From contig CALGDM010000013.1 in the NCBI GenBank assembly GCA_937884605.1, forward strand, positions 1 through 64,000: DNA of 64,000 bases. The letters are read 5' to 3'. Both the position numbers and the translations under genes were made by a program. Of the stretch, positions 19,304 to 30,418 are shown piece by piece (the first letter of the stretch is position 1; each line of letters starts with the position of its first letter). This DNA is from an uncultured Spiribacter sp. (GTDB lineage Bacteria > Pseudomonadota > Gammaproteobacteria > Nitrococcales > Nitrococcaceae). The notes beneath the pieces are model-generated. The model had not been told where the DNA came from, made no database searches, and saw only the letters and a list, made by a program, of their open reading frames with translations.

Positions 19304-21229
19304 ATGCCCCTCATTACGCTCCCCGACGGCAGCCAACGCGAGTATGCCGAGGCACTGTCCGTCCTTGATATTGCCCGGGATATCGGCGCCGGTCTGGCCA
19401 AGGCGACCATTGCCGGCCGTGTCAACGGCAATCTGGTTGACGCCTGCGACCGCATCGAAGCCGATGCCAGTCTGCAGATCATCACGCCGAAGGACCCGGA
19501 AGGTCTTGAGATCATCCGCCATTCCTGCTGCCACCTGCTGGGTCAGGCGGTCAAACAGCTCTATCCCGAAGCGCAGATGGCGATCGGTCCCGTGGTGGAG
19601 GGCGGTTTTTACTACGACATCCGCTACGACGCCGGTTTTCACCCTGATGACCTCGAGCGCATCGAGGAGCGCATGGCCGCGCTCATCGATCAGGATTACG
19701 ACGTCATCAAGCACGTAACGCCGCGCTTCGAGGCCCTGCAGCTCTTTCGCGAGCGCGGCGAGAACTACAAGGTCGAGTTGATCGAAAACCTCACCGAGGT
19801 GGATTCGCTGGCGCTCTACCATCACCAGGAATACGTCGACATGTGTCTGGGCCCGCATGTGCCCAACACCCGGTTCCTGAAGGCGTTCAAGCTCACCAAG
19901 CTGGCGGGCGCCTATTGGCGTGCGGATGCCAACAACGAGATGCTCCAGCGCATTTACGGGACGGCGTTTGCCGACCGCAAGGCCCTCAAGGCGCATCTGA
20001 AGTTTCTCGAAGAGGCGCAAAAGCGCGACCACCGCCGCATTGCCCGCAGCCAGGATCTTTTCCATATTCAGGAAGAGTCGCCGGGCATGGTGTTCTGGCA
20101 CCCCAACGGCTGGCGCATTTACACCACGCTGCAGGATTATCTGCGCCGCCGGCTCTCCGAGCATGGCTATCAGGAGATTCGTACGCCCGAGCTGGTGGAT
20201 CGCAGTCTCTGGGAGCGCTCGGGGCACTGGGAGAAATTCCGCGAGGACATGTTCACGACGCACTCCGAGCATCGTGACTACGCGGTCAAGCCCATGAACT
20301 GCCCCTGCCACGTGCAGGTGTACAACCAGGGTCTGAAGAGCTACCGCGATCTGCCGCTGCGTCTGTCGGAGTTTGGTAACTGCCATCGCAACGAGCCCTC
20401 GGGCACGTTGCATGGGTTGATGCGCGTGCGCAATTTCGTCCAGGACGACGCCCACATCTTCTGCAGCGAGGATCAGCTGCAGGCCGAGGTCTCGGGGTTT
20501 CTTGACCTCGCCTTCAGTGTCTATCGCGACTTCGGTTTTGATGACGTCCAGGTTGCGCTTTCCACCCGTCCCGCCAAACGCGTGGGCGAGGACGGTCTAT
20601 GGGACCGCGCCGAGGCGGCGCTGGAACAGGCCCTGCATGCCAAGGATATGGGCTTTACCGTGAACCCGGGGGAGGGCGCCTTCTACGGGCCCAAGATCGA
20701 ACTCTCGATGCGCGATTGCCTGAATCGGGTCTGGCAGTGCGGGACGATGCAGGTCGATTTCTCGATGCCGGGCCGACTGGACGCCGAGTACGTCACCGAG
20801 GCCGGCGACCGGGCCGTCCCCGTGATGCTGCATCGGGCGATCTTTGGCTCGTTCGAGCGCTTCATCGGCGTGCTCACCGAGCACTACGGTGGCGACTGGC
20901 CGGCGTGGCTCGTTCCCACCCAGGTTCAGGTGGTCAACATCACGGATCGGCAGGCCGATTATGCCGAAACCGTCCGGAAACACCTGACTGACCGGGGTTT
21001 TCGGGCCGAGTCCGACTTGAGGAACGAGAAGATCGGCTTTAAGATCCGTGAACATACGATTCAGCGGGTACCGTACATGGTCGTTGTCGGCGATCAGGAG
21101 CGGGAGACCGGCGAGGTCGCGGTGCGCACCCGCACCGGTGAAGACCTGGGGTCGATGTCGCTTGACGCCTTGATCGATCGGCTGGACCGTGACGTTGCCC
21201 GTTTGGGCAGAACGCTTGTGGAGGATTAA
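19304..21229 (+). CDS. thrS: Threonine--tRNA ligase
   Basis: [14 protein letters not shown] start, TGS domain, class II aaRS core; followed by infC. Confidence 0.98.
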   Translation: MPLITLPDGSQREYAEALSVLDIARDIGAGLAKATIAGRVNGNLVDACDRIEADASLQIITPKDPEGLEIIRHSCCHLLGQAVKQLYPEAQMAIGPVVEGGFYYDIRYDAGFHPDDLERIEERMAALIDQDYDVIKHVTPRFEALQLFRERGENYKVELIENLTEVDSLALYHHQEYVDMCLGPHVPNTRFLKAFKLTKLAGAYWRADANNEMLQRIYGTAFADRKALKAHLKFLEEAQKRDHRRIARSQDLFHIQEESPGMVFWHPNGWRIYTTLQDYLRRRLSEHGYQEIRTPELVDRSLWERSGHWEKFREDMFTTHSEHRDYAVKPMNCPCHVQVYNQGLKSYRDLPLRLSEFGNCHRNEPSGTLHGLMRVRNFVQDDAHIFCSEDQLQAEVSGFLDLAFSVYRDFGFDDVQVALSTRPAKRVGEDGLWDRAEAALEQALHAKDMGFTVNPGEGAFYGPKIELSMRDCLNRVWQCGTMQVDFSMPGRLDAEYVTEAGDRAVPVMLHRAIFGSFERFIGVLTEHYGGDWPAWLVPTQVQVVNITDRQADYAETVRKHLTDRGFRAESDLRNEKIGFKIREHTIQRVPYMVVVGDQERETGEVAVRTRTGEDLGSMSLDALIDRLDRDVARLGRTLVED

Positions 21230-21232
21230 AGC

Positions 21233-21793
21233 ATCGCTATACGCAGAAAGCCGGGGGCACGTCGCCAGCAGCCCGGCGCCGGTGAAAACCGGCGGATCAA
21301 CGAAGACATTCAGGTCCCGCGGGTTCGGATGATCGATGAAAACGGCGAGCAGGTCGGCATTGTCGATACGACGGAAGCCGTCGAGCGGGCCGCCGGCGTC
21401 AATCTCGACCTCGTCGAGCTCGATCCCAACGCGGATCCGCCCGTCTGCCGGGTGATGGACTTCGGTAAATGGAAGTTCGAGCAGTCCAAAAAGCAGCAGG
21501 CGGCAAAAAAGAAACAAAAGCAGATTCAGGTCAAGGAAGTAAAATTCCGGCCTGGAACTGACTCGGGTGACTACGAGGTCAAGCTGCGCAACCTCAGGAA
21601 GTTTCTCGAGGATGGCGATAAGGTCAAGGTCACGCTGCGATTCCGCGGCCGCGAGATGGCCCATCAGGAGCTTGGTCTCGAGCTGCTGCAGCGGGTCGAG
21701 AAAGACCTTGAAGACGATGCCACCGTCGATCAGCGGCCCAAGATGGAAGGCCGGTTGATGGTGATGACGATGTCTCCCCGCAAGGGGAAATAG
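21233..21793 (+). CDS. infC: Translation initiation factor IF-3, predicted ATC start codon
   Basis: Frame is open upstream of 21329 ([40 protein letters not shown]); GGAGG at 21220-21224 is spaced 8 nt from ATC. Confidence 0.93.
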   Translation: MAIRRKPGARRQQPGAGENRRINEDIQVPRVRMIDENGEQVGIVDTTEAVERAAGVNLDLVELDPNADPPVCRVMDFGKWKFEQSKKQQAAKKKQKQIQVKEVKFRPGTDSGDYEVKLRNLRKFLEDGDKVKVTLRFRGREMAHQELGLELLQRVEKDLEDDATVDQRPKMEGRLMVMTMSPRKGK

Positions 21794-21794
21794 C

Positions 21795-21848
21795 GGAGGC
21801 CCAGCGCCTCCATTGGGTGAGCACCCGGCCAACCGGGTGTTCTTTTTT
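21795..21848 (+). promoter_or_regulatory. Tandem hairpins ending in a terminator-like stem plus U tract between infC and rpmI (putative attenuator)
   Basis: GGAGGC/GCCTCC hairpin (21795-21811); CACCCGG-CCAA-CCGGGTG (21822-21839) followed by TCTTTTTT. Confidence 0.6.
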
Positions 21849-21869
21849 GTGGCAACGGAGAAACGGTTC

Positions 21870-22067
21870 ATGCCCAAGATCAAGACGAACCGTGGCGCCG
21901 CCAAGCGCTTCCGCAAGACCGCCAGCGGTCGTTATAAGCGGGCGCATGCCTTCCACAACCACATCCTGACCAAAAAGGATGCCAAGCGGAAGGTCAAGTT
22001 GCGTGCCACCACACTGGTTGCAGAGCAGGATACGCCGGCCATTCGGCGGCTCATGCCCTACAGCTGA
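21870..22067 (+). CDS. rpmI: 50S ribosomal protein L35
   Basis: [20 protein letters not shown]. Confidence 0.97.
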   Translation: MPKIKTNRGAAKRFRKTASGRYKRAHAFHNHILTKKDAKRKVKLRATTLVAEQDTPAIRRLMPYS

Positions 22068-22096
22068 ACACAATCTGAAACAAGAGGATTCTGAAG

Positions 22097-23549
<1,453 letters not shown>

Positions 23550-23558
23550 GAGCGCCGC

Positions 23559-25937
23559 ATGAGAATCAGCAAACATTGGTTGAGTGAGTGGGTCACGCTG
23601 CCGGATTCGACCCGCGAGCTGGCGCATCGGCTGACCATGGCCGGCCTCGAGGTGGATGCGGTTGAAACCGCGGCTCCCGCATTCAGTGGTGTCGTCATCG
23701 GCGAGATCACTGACTGTGAACAGCACCCGGATGCCGAGCGCCTGCGCGTCTGCCAGGTTGATGATGGCACCGATGAACCGAAAACCGTGGTCTGCGGTGC
23801 GCCCAATGCCGCGACGGGGCTGAAGGCGCCCTTCGCCCAGGTTGGTGCAAGGCTGCCGGAAGGGATGAAGATCAAGGCGACCAAGCTGCGGGGTGTGAAA
23901 TCCTCTGGCATGCTCTGCGCCGCCCGCGAGCTCGGCCTGTCCGAGGAGAGTGCGGGTCTGATGCCCCTGCCGACGGACGCACCGGTGGGGTCGGATCTGC
24001 GCGAATGGCTGGATCTGGATGATCCGATTATTGATGTCGAGTTGACGCCCAATCGCAGTGATTGCCTGAGTATGCAGGGAGTGGCCCGCGAGGTGGGGGT
24101 GCTGACCGGGCATTCGGTGACGCGTCCGGCCATCGAACCGGTCGAGCCGGTGCATGAATCGACCCTGCCGGTTGCGCTTGAGCAACCAGCGGCCTGCCCG
24201 CGCTACTGCGGCCGGGTGATACGGGGTATCAATCCACGCGCGGCGACGCCGCTATGGCTCGCCGAACGGCTGCGCCGTGCGGGCATCCGGCCCTTGAGCC
24301 TGACGGTGGATATCACCAACTATCTGATGCTCGAGCTGGGGCAGCCCATGCATGCCTTTGACCATGCGACCCTTGTCGGGGGCATCCGAGTGCGGGCCGC
24401 GGGCGAAGGCGAGACCCTGGCGCTCCTCAACGGCGACACCGCGACCCTGAAGGCGGGCACGCTGGTCATCGCCGATCACGAAAAGCCGGTGGCCATTGCC
24501 GGCGTCATGGGTGGGCAGGACACCGCAGTCAGCGACGCCACGGTTGATCTCTTTCTGGAATCGGCATTCTTTGCGCCGGGGGCAATGGCCGGATGTGCCC
24601 GCGAGTACGGACTGCACACCGACTCGTCGCATCGCTTCGAGCGTGGTGTTGATCCGCAGCGCTGCATCGAGGCCATCGAGCGGGCCACGGCGCTGCTCTG
24701 CGCGCATGCCGGGGGCGAGCCAGGGCCAGTCACCGAGTCGGTTGAAGTCGAGTATCTGCCTGAAACGCCCGCGGTGAGTGTGCGGCCGGCGCGGGTGAAT
24801 GCCGTGCTGGGCACAAGCATCGAGGCCGGGACCATGCAGCAGATGCTGACCCGCCTGGGCATGCCGTCGCTGGCTGATGATGAGACATTGCATGTCACCG
24901 CTCCCAGCTGGCGGTTTGATATTGCCCGCGAGGTGGATCTGATCGAGGAGATCGCGCGCATCCACGGCTATGATCGGCTGCCATCGCGCCGTTCGGCGTT
25001 ACCGGCGCGCATTCCGGCCGAGCCCGAGTCGCGGGTGGCGCTGGGGCGGTTACGCTCGCTGCTGGTGGACCGCGGCTATCACGAGGCGATTACCTACAGC
25101 TTTGTCCCCGCGGATCTGCACTCGCAGCTCGACCCCGATCACATGGCGCTGGCCCTGGCCAATCCGCTGTCGGCGGACATGGGGGTGATGCGGACATCGC
25201 TGTGGCCCGGACTGATCCGAGCCCTTGCGCACAACCGCAATCGGCAGATGAGCCGTGTCCGACTGTTCGAGACCGGCTTGCGGTTTCGGGGCGTTCTGCC
25301 GGATCTGGAACAGAGCCCGGGAATCGCGGGCGTGGTCACCGGCCCGGCGCGGCCTAAACACTGGGATCACACCGAGCGCCCGGTGGACTTTTTTGACATC
25401 AAGGGCGATGTCGAGGCGCTGCTCGCCATGCTGGGTGCCGAACGGCGCTACCGGTTCGAGTCAATGCCGCACCCGGCGCTGCATCCCGGTCAGTCCGCTC
25501 GCATCCTCTGCGATGACGAGCCCTGTGGCTGGGTGGGGGCGCTGCATCCGGCCACGGCTCGGCAGCTGGATCTGGACAGCGCGGTCTATCTGTTCGAAAT
25601 CGATCAGGCGGTGTTCTCGACCCGGGCCCTGCCGGCGTTTGCGCCACTGTCCCGATACCCCTCGATTCGTCGCGACCTGGCGCTGGTGGTTGATGAGTCA
25701 TTGTCCGCCGATGCCGTGCGCGAGGTGATCGCCGAGGCAGCAGGGGGCGTTCTCGAGTCGGTGGAGCTTTTCGATGTCTATCGCGGCAAGGGTGTCAGTG
25801 ATGGGTGTAAAAGCCTCGCTATGGGATTGATATTGCAGGATAATTCCCGCACTCTGACCGACGAGGATGTGGAGGCGGTCATGACGGCCGTTATTCACGC
25901 ACTGAGTGAGACACTTGACGCGGAATTGAGGGAGTAG
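23559..25937 (+). CDS. pheT: Phenylalanine--tRNA ligase beta subunit
   Basis: MRISKHWLSEWVTLPDS; tRNA-binding and B3/B4 regions; C-terminal FDX-ACB domain. Confidence 0.98.
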   Translation: MRISKHWLSEWVTLPDSTRELAHRLTMAGLEVDAVETAAPAFSGVVIGEITDCEQHPDAERLRVCQVDDGTDEPKTVVCGAPNAATGLKAPFAQVGARLPEGMKIKATKLRGVKSSGMLCAARELGLSEESAGLMPLPTDAPVGSDLREWLDLDDPIIDVELTPNRSDCLSMQGVAREVGVLTGHSVTRPAIEPVEPVHESTLPVALEQPAACPRYCGRVIRGINPRAATPLWLAERLRRAGIRPLSLTVDITNYLMLELGQPMHAFDHATLVGGIRVRAAGEGETLALLNGDTATLKAGTLVIADHEKPVAIAGVMGGQDTAVSDATVDLFLESAFFAPGAMAGCAREYGLHTDSSHRFERGVDPQRCIEAIERATALLCAHAGGEPGPVTESVEVEYLPETPAVSVRPARVNAVLGTSIEAGTMQQMLTRLGMPSLADDETLHVTAPSWRFDIAREVDLIEEIARIHGYDRLPSRRSALPARIPAEPESRVALGRLRSLLVDRGYHEAITYSFVPADLHSQLDPDHMALALANPLSADMGVMRTSLWPGLIRALAHNRNRQMSRVRLFETGLRFRGVLPDLEQSPGIAGVVTGPARPKHWDHTERPVDFFDIKGDVEALLAMLGAERRYRFESMPHPALHPGQSARILCDDEPCGWVGALHPATARQLDLDSAVYLFEIDQAVFSTRALPAFAPLSRYPSIRRDLALVVDESLSADAVREVIAEAAGGVLESVELFDVYRGKGVSDGCKSLAMGLILQDNSRTLTDEDVEAVMTAVIHALSETLDAELRE

Positions 25938-25943
25938 GGCGGC

Positions 25944-26243
25944 ATGGCGCTGACCAAGGCCGATATGGCCGAGCGGCTTTTCGAAGAAGTGGGACTGAAC
26001 AAGCGCGAGGCCAAAGACCTTGTCGAAAGCTTTTTCGAGGAGATCCGCCAGGCGCTCGAGGCGGGCACGCCGGTCAAGCTCTCCGGGTTTGGCAACTTTG
26101 ACCTGCGCGATAAAAGCGAGCGCCCCGGCCGCAATCCCAAGACTGGTGAGGAGATCCCCATCTCGGCGCGACGGGTAGTGACTTTTCGGCCAGGGCAAAA
26201 GCTCAAGGCCCGGGTAGAGGCGTATGCCGGGCACGACCAGTAA
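25944..26243 (+). CDS. ihfA: Integration host factor subunit alpha
   Basis: [65 protein letters not shown]. Confidence 0.97.
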   Translation: MALTKADMAERLFEEVGLNKREAKDLVESFFEEIRQALEAGTPVKLSGFGNFDLRDKSERPGRNPKTGEEIPISARRVVTFRPGQKLKARVEAYAGHDQ

Positions 26244-26580
26244 CGACGCGCTGCCGCCGATACCGGCCAAGCGCTACTTCACCATCGGTGAGGTCAGTGA
26301 GCTCTGCGCTGTCAAACCCCATGTCCTGCGCTACTGGGAACAGGAGTTCAGTCAGCTCAGCCCGGTCAAGCGCCGCGGCAACCGCCGCTACTATCAGCGC
26401 CAGGACGTCATCCTGATCCGCCAGATCCGCGGACTGCTCTATACCCAGGGGTTCACCATCGGCGGCGCACGCCAGCAGCTTGCCGGTGCCTCCGCCCGCG
26501 ATGACACCACTCAGCGCCAGCAAGTGGTGCGCCAGATCCGTGGCGAGCTCGAGTCACTGCTGAGTGAACTCAAGCGCTAG
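26224..26580 (+). CDS. MerR family transcriptional regulator
   Basis: [25 protein letters not shown]; conserved location downstream of ihfA. Confidence 0.93.
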   Translation: MPGTTSNDALPPIPAKRYFTIGEVSELCAVKPHVLRYWEQEFSQLSPVKRRGNRRYYQRQDVILIRQIRGLLYTQGFTIGGARQQLAGASARDDTTQRQQVVRQIRGELESLLSELKR

Positions 26581-26648
26581 AACGCCGTCACACGATTGGA
26601 GCCGGACGATTGGCGTGATGCCCGAGCTGCTGTAATATTAGGGTTCGT

Positions 26649-26725
26649 CGGGGCGTAGCGCAGCCTGGTAGCGCATCTGCATGGGGTGCAGAGGGTCGCA
26701 GGTTCAAATCCTGCCGTCCCGACCA
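26649..26725 (+). tRNA. tRNA-Pro (anticodon GGG), CCA encoded
   Basis: CGGGGCG/CGTCCCG acceptor, TCTGC-ATGGGGT-GCAGA anticodon arm, GCAGG-TTCAAAT-CCTGC T arm, ACCA. Confidence 0.95.
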
Positions 26726-26787
26726 GACTTTCCAATCGAGCAGCATCCGCCTGTTCAGAAAAATACAGATCCAAAGGAACAACCCGA

Positions 26788-27834
26788 ATGAGCGACGTTG
26801 TTGTCGAGCGCCTGAACGAGGGCCCACTCGTTTGTGCGGAGGGGTTTTTGTTTGAACTCGAGCGCCGGGGCTATCTGTCCGCTGGCGAGTTCGTCCCGGA
26901 GGTCGCATTGCTTCGGCCTGACGCCCTCGAGACGCTGCATCGGGACTTCCAGCATGCCGGATCGGATATCGTGCAGGCGTTCACCTATAACGGCCACCGC
27001 GAGAAGATGCGCGTCATTGGCCGCGAGGATCGACTCGAGCCGCTCAACCGTGCCGCGTTGCAGATTGCCCGACGCGTGGCCGATGACCGGCCCGGCAACC
27101 TGATGGCCGGGAATATCTCCAATACCAATATCTGGGATCCGGACGACCCGCAGGCGCAGGTCGCGGTGCGGGCCATGTTCGACGAAATGGTCGGCTGGTC
27201 CGTCGAGGAGGGCGCTGATCTGATGATCGGCGAAACCTTCTACTATGCCGGTGAGGCCCGGGCGGCCCTCGATGCCATCCGTGCCCGCGGGCTACCGGCG
27301 GTCATTACCCTCGCGCCGATGGCCGAGGATCGGATGATGGACGGGCCGGGCATCGTCGAGACCTGTGTGGCGCTCGAACAGGCCGGCGCCAGTGTCGTCG
27401 GCATGAACTGCTTTCGCGGGCCCGATACCATGCTGCCGTGGATCGAGCGCATTCGCGCGGCGGTCTCCTGCCATGTCGCTGCGCTGCCGGTTACCTATCG
27501 CACCACTGAGGCCGAGCCGACCTTCTTCAGCCTGACCGAGTCGCCGGCTTGCGCCTGCCCGTCGCCCCATGGACGGCCGTTTCCAACGGCGCTCGACCCG
27601 ATGTACTGCAACCGCTACGAGATCGGCGACTTCGCCCACCGTGTCCATGCCATGGGTGTGAACTATCTGGGTGTTTGCTGCGGCGCCGCGCCCATGCACA
27701 TTCGTGAGGTGGCCATGGCCGTGGGACGCGAGCCGGAAGCCGCCCGGTTCGGCGAGCGTATGGAGAATCACTTCATGTATGGCTCCCACGAACGGCTGCC
27801 CGCACACATCCGCGCGCTCGGAGACAGGGCCTAG
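26788..27834 (+). CDS. Homocysteine S-methyltransferase family protein (betaine-homocysteine methyltransferase-like)
   Basis: [18 protein letters not shown] and [13 protein letters not shown] zinc-thiolate motifs. Confidence 0.85.
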   Translation: MSDVVVERLNEGPLVCAEGFLFELERRGYLSAGEFVPEVALLRPDALETLHRDFQHAGSDIVQAFTYNGHREKMRVIGREDRLEPLNRAALQIARRVADDRPGNLMAGNISNTNIWDPDDPQAQVAVRAMFDEMVGWSVEEGADLMIGETFYYAGEARAALDAIRARGLPAVITLAPMAEDRMMDGPGIVETCVALEQAGASVVGMNCFRGPDTMLPWIERIRAAVSCHVAALPVTYRTTEAEPTFFSLTESPACACPSPHGRPFPTALDPMYCNRYEIGDFAHRVHAMGVNYLGVCCGAAPMHIREVAMAVGREPEAARFGERMENHFMYGSHERLPAHIRALGDRA

Positions 27835-27872
27835 CCGGTCCGCGCCTTCGGGCGCGGGGCGGGGCCTTTGGC

Positions 27873-28868
27873 ATGGGTTGGGTACTGGCGACGATCGGCC
27901 TTGCGGCTGTGGCAATTTATTGTTGCTACATCCGGCGGGTCCGCCACAATGTTACCGAGGCGTCGGCCACTCAGGATCGACTGGAACAGGCGGCCAAGAT
28001 CTTCGAGGTGATGCGCGAAGGCATTCTTGTTTCGGACGAGTCGCATCGCATTGTCGAGGTCAATCCGGCGCTCGAACGCATGCTTGACTATTCGGACGAT
28101 GAACTCTGTGGCCAGACGCCGGTCACGTTCTTCTCTCCCAGAGACCGTGAGGCGGCGTATCCGGCCATCGTCAAGGCCCTCGACGAGGGGTCGGGTCGCT
28201 GGCAGGGCGATGTCCGGATGCAACGGCGGGATGGCAGTACCGTTGATGTCGACTGCTTCGTGGCGCGAATCCGCAACGATTCGCTGGGCACGGTGCACCA
28301 TGTCGCGGTATTTCACGACATTAGTGAGCGACTCAGTTACCAGCAGCGCCTCGAACAGCTCGCGAGCTTTGATGCCCTCACCGGGCTGCCCAACCGCCGC
28401 CTATTGACCGATCGGCTTGACCAGGCCATTGCGCAGTCAAAGCGAACGCAGGAGGTGTTTGCCGCCTGCATGCTCGATCTGGACGAGTTCAAGTCCGTCA
28501 ATGACCAATTCGGCCATGAGGCCGGCGATCGCGTGCTCAAAGTCGTGGGCGATCGGCTGGGTGGTGTCCTGCGCGGTGGCGATACCGTGGCGCGATTGGG
28601 CGGGGATGAATTTGTCATCGTGGTCCGGAACTATACCGGCGACCCGGCAGTATTCCAGCGCATTCTCGACGCCCTCAACGGTCCCATCGAGCTGGGTGAT
28701 CGGCAGCCGACGGTTGAAATGAGTGGCAGTCTGGGAGTCAGCCTTTTCAAGCCCGCAGCGCCGCTGGACGGCGATCAGCTGGTGCGACAGGCCGATCAGG
28801 CGGCTTACCGCGTCAAGTCCAGGGGCGGTCATGATTACCGGTTCTTTGACCGTCTGACGATCGATTAA
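27873..28868 (+). CDS. Membrane-anchored PAS-GGDEF diguanylate cyclase (RxxD I-site)
   Basis: N-terminal TM, PAS (MREGILVSDESHRIVEVNPALERMLDYSDDEL), RGGDTVARLGGDEFVIVV. Confidence 0.9.
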   Translation: MGWVLATIGLAAVAIYCCYIRRVRHNVTEASATQDRLEQAAKIFEVMREGILVSDESHRIVEVNPALERMLDYSDDELCGQTPVTFFSPRDREAAYPAIVKALDEGSGRWQGDVRMQRRDGSTVDVDCFVARIRNDSLGTVHHVAVFHDISERLSYQQRLEQLASFDALTGLPNRRLLTDRLDQAIAQSKRTQEVFAACMLDLDEFKSVNDQFGHEAGDRVLKVVGDRLGGVLRGGDTVARLGGDEFVIVVRNYTGDPAVFQRILDALNGPIELGDRQPTVEMSGSLGVSLFKPAAPLDGDQLVRQADQAAYRVKSRGGHDYRFFDRLTID

Positions 28869-28891
28869 CCCGTGACCGCCCCGAGGGTCGG

Positions 28892-29440
28892 CTACATCAT
28901 GCCGTTGTTATCCTTTCCCAGGTCAATTTCCACGCCGCCAGCGGTCATGATGTCCCGTAACAGGATGATGATCCCGGCAACACAGAGAAACAGGCTGAAT
29001 ATCAACGCGACGCTCTGAAAGTGTCGCAGGACGTAGAAAAACCCCGGCTGTTCAATGGGAACCCAGATGATGGGTGCCATTACGCCCAGAAGAAAGACAA
29101 ACGCATAGAGCAGAAAGCGGATGAACTCCACCGGCACCCTGCGCACGGTCAGTCCATAGACCAGCACCGCCACAATCAGGACACTCGCGGTCGCCTGAAC
29201 GACAATCATGGCGCGATCCTGGATGAACGAGAATCGCCCCTCCTCGTAGCCAACACTCCCGACCTCGCCGTAGAGCATGACCAATGCCAGATTGATCGCG
29301 AGAAAAGTGATGCAGAGTGCGTTGGGCAGAATCAGCATGCGCTCGCGTCGTTGCATCGAGAAGCCGCCGATCCACCACCAGACGAAAAACCATAAGGGGA
29401 TGGCGACGACATAGGTCGATAGGGCAACAATCACATGCAT
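28892..29440 (-). CDS. Hypothetical integral membrane protein
   Basis: About 5 hydrophobic segments, no family recognised; intact ORF divergent from the HDAC gene. Confidence 0.7.
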   Translation of the reverse strand: MHVIVALSTYVVAIPLWFFVWWWIGGFSMQRRERMLILPNALCITFLAINLALVMLYGEVGSVGYEEGRFSFIQDRAMIVVQATASVLIVAVLVYGLTVRRVPVEFIRFLLYAFVFLLGVMAPIIWVPIEQPGFFYVLRHFQSVALIFSLFLCVAGIIILLRDIMTAGGVEIDLGKDNNGMM

Positions 29441-29509
29441 AAGGCGCTTGTCCGGGTGGTTGTGGTTTTCACGGATGCGAAAGCTGACCGCATCAGCGAG
29501 AATACGGTA

Positions 29510-30418
29510 ATGTCAATCGCTGCCGTCCACCACCCCGGTTACACCATTGACCTGCCGGCGAGCCATCCGTTTCCGATGGCGAAGTTCCGGGTGCTGCGCA
29601 ACCAGCTGGGGCAGCACAAGGGCCCGATCACGTGGCACCAACCGTCCATGGCGACGTCAGAGCAACTCCAGCGCGTCCATACCCGAGCCTACCTCGACGC
29701 CCTGACGGGGGGGCATCTCGATCGCGCGGCCCAGCGGCGCAGTGGCTTTCCCTGGTCAGCGGCGCTGATCGAGCGGGTCCGCCTCGAGACCGGCGGGACA
29801 TTGCTGACCGCCCGGCTGGCGCTTGACCAGGGCCTGGCGCTCAACGCGGCCGGCGGCACTCATCATGCCCATGCGGACTTTGCCAGTGGCTACTGCCTGC
29901 TCAATGATCTGGCCGTGACGGCAAAGACACTGCTTGAGACCGGCGAAGTGGGGCGGCTTTTGATTATCGATCTGGACGTCCATCAGGGCGATGGCACCGC
30001 ACGGTTGCTGGCTGACGAGCCGGCGGCGTTTACCTTCTCGATGCATGTCGCCCGCAATTTCCCGGCGCGCAAAGCCGACAGCGACTGGGATCTGCCGCTG
30101 GCGAGCGGGCTCGACGACGCGGCTTATCTCGGGACGCTGACGGGCGTGCTGCCGCGGTTGATCGATGATTGCGATCCCGATCTGGTGATTTATGACGCCG
30201 GCGTCGATGTCCATCATGCCGATCGACTTGGCCATTGCGAGCTGAGCAATGCCGGCCTCTACGAGCGCGACCGTCGGGTCATCGAGGCGGTTCGCTCGCG
30301 CGGAATCCCCCTTGCGGGCGTGATCGGAGGTGGCTATGACCGCGACCTCGAAGCGCTCTGCCAGCGCCATGCGCAACTCTTTCATGCCGCCCTGCACACC
30401 CAAGAGGAGTCAGCCTGA
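29510..30418 (+). CDS. Histone deacetylase family protein (acetoin utilization/acetylpolyamine type)
   Basis: AAGGTHHAHADFASGYCLLNDLA; IIDLDVHQGDGTA; DAGVDVHHADRLG. Confidence 0.92.
   Translation: MSIAAVHHPGYTIDLPASHPFPMAKFRVLRNQLGQHKGPITWHQPSMATSEQLQRVHTRAYLDALTGGHLDRAAQRRSGFPWSAALIERVRLETGGTLLTARLALDQGLALNAAGGTHHAHADFASGYCLLNDLAVTAKTLLETGEVGRLLIIDLDVHQGDGTARLLADEPAAFTFSMHVARNFPARKADSDWDLPLASGLDDAAYLGTLTGVLPRLIDDCDPDLVIYDAGVDVHHADRLGHCELSNAGLYERDRRVIEAVRSRGIPLAGVIGGGYDRDLEALCQRHAQLFHAALHTQEESA

Noticed and set aside
19046-20455. Antisense 469-aa ORF over thrS and tRNA-Val
   Set aside because: Shadow ORF of high-GC coding DNA; sense strand is unambiguous thrS and a tRNA.
20597-21916. Antisense 439-aa ORF over thrS/infC
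   Set aside because: No protein family character; complementary to conserved genes.
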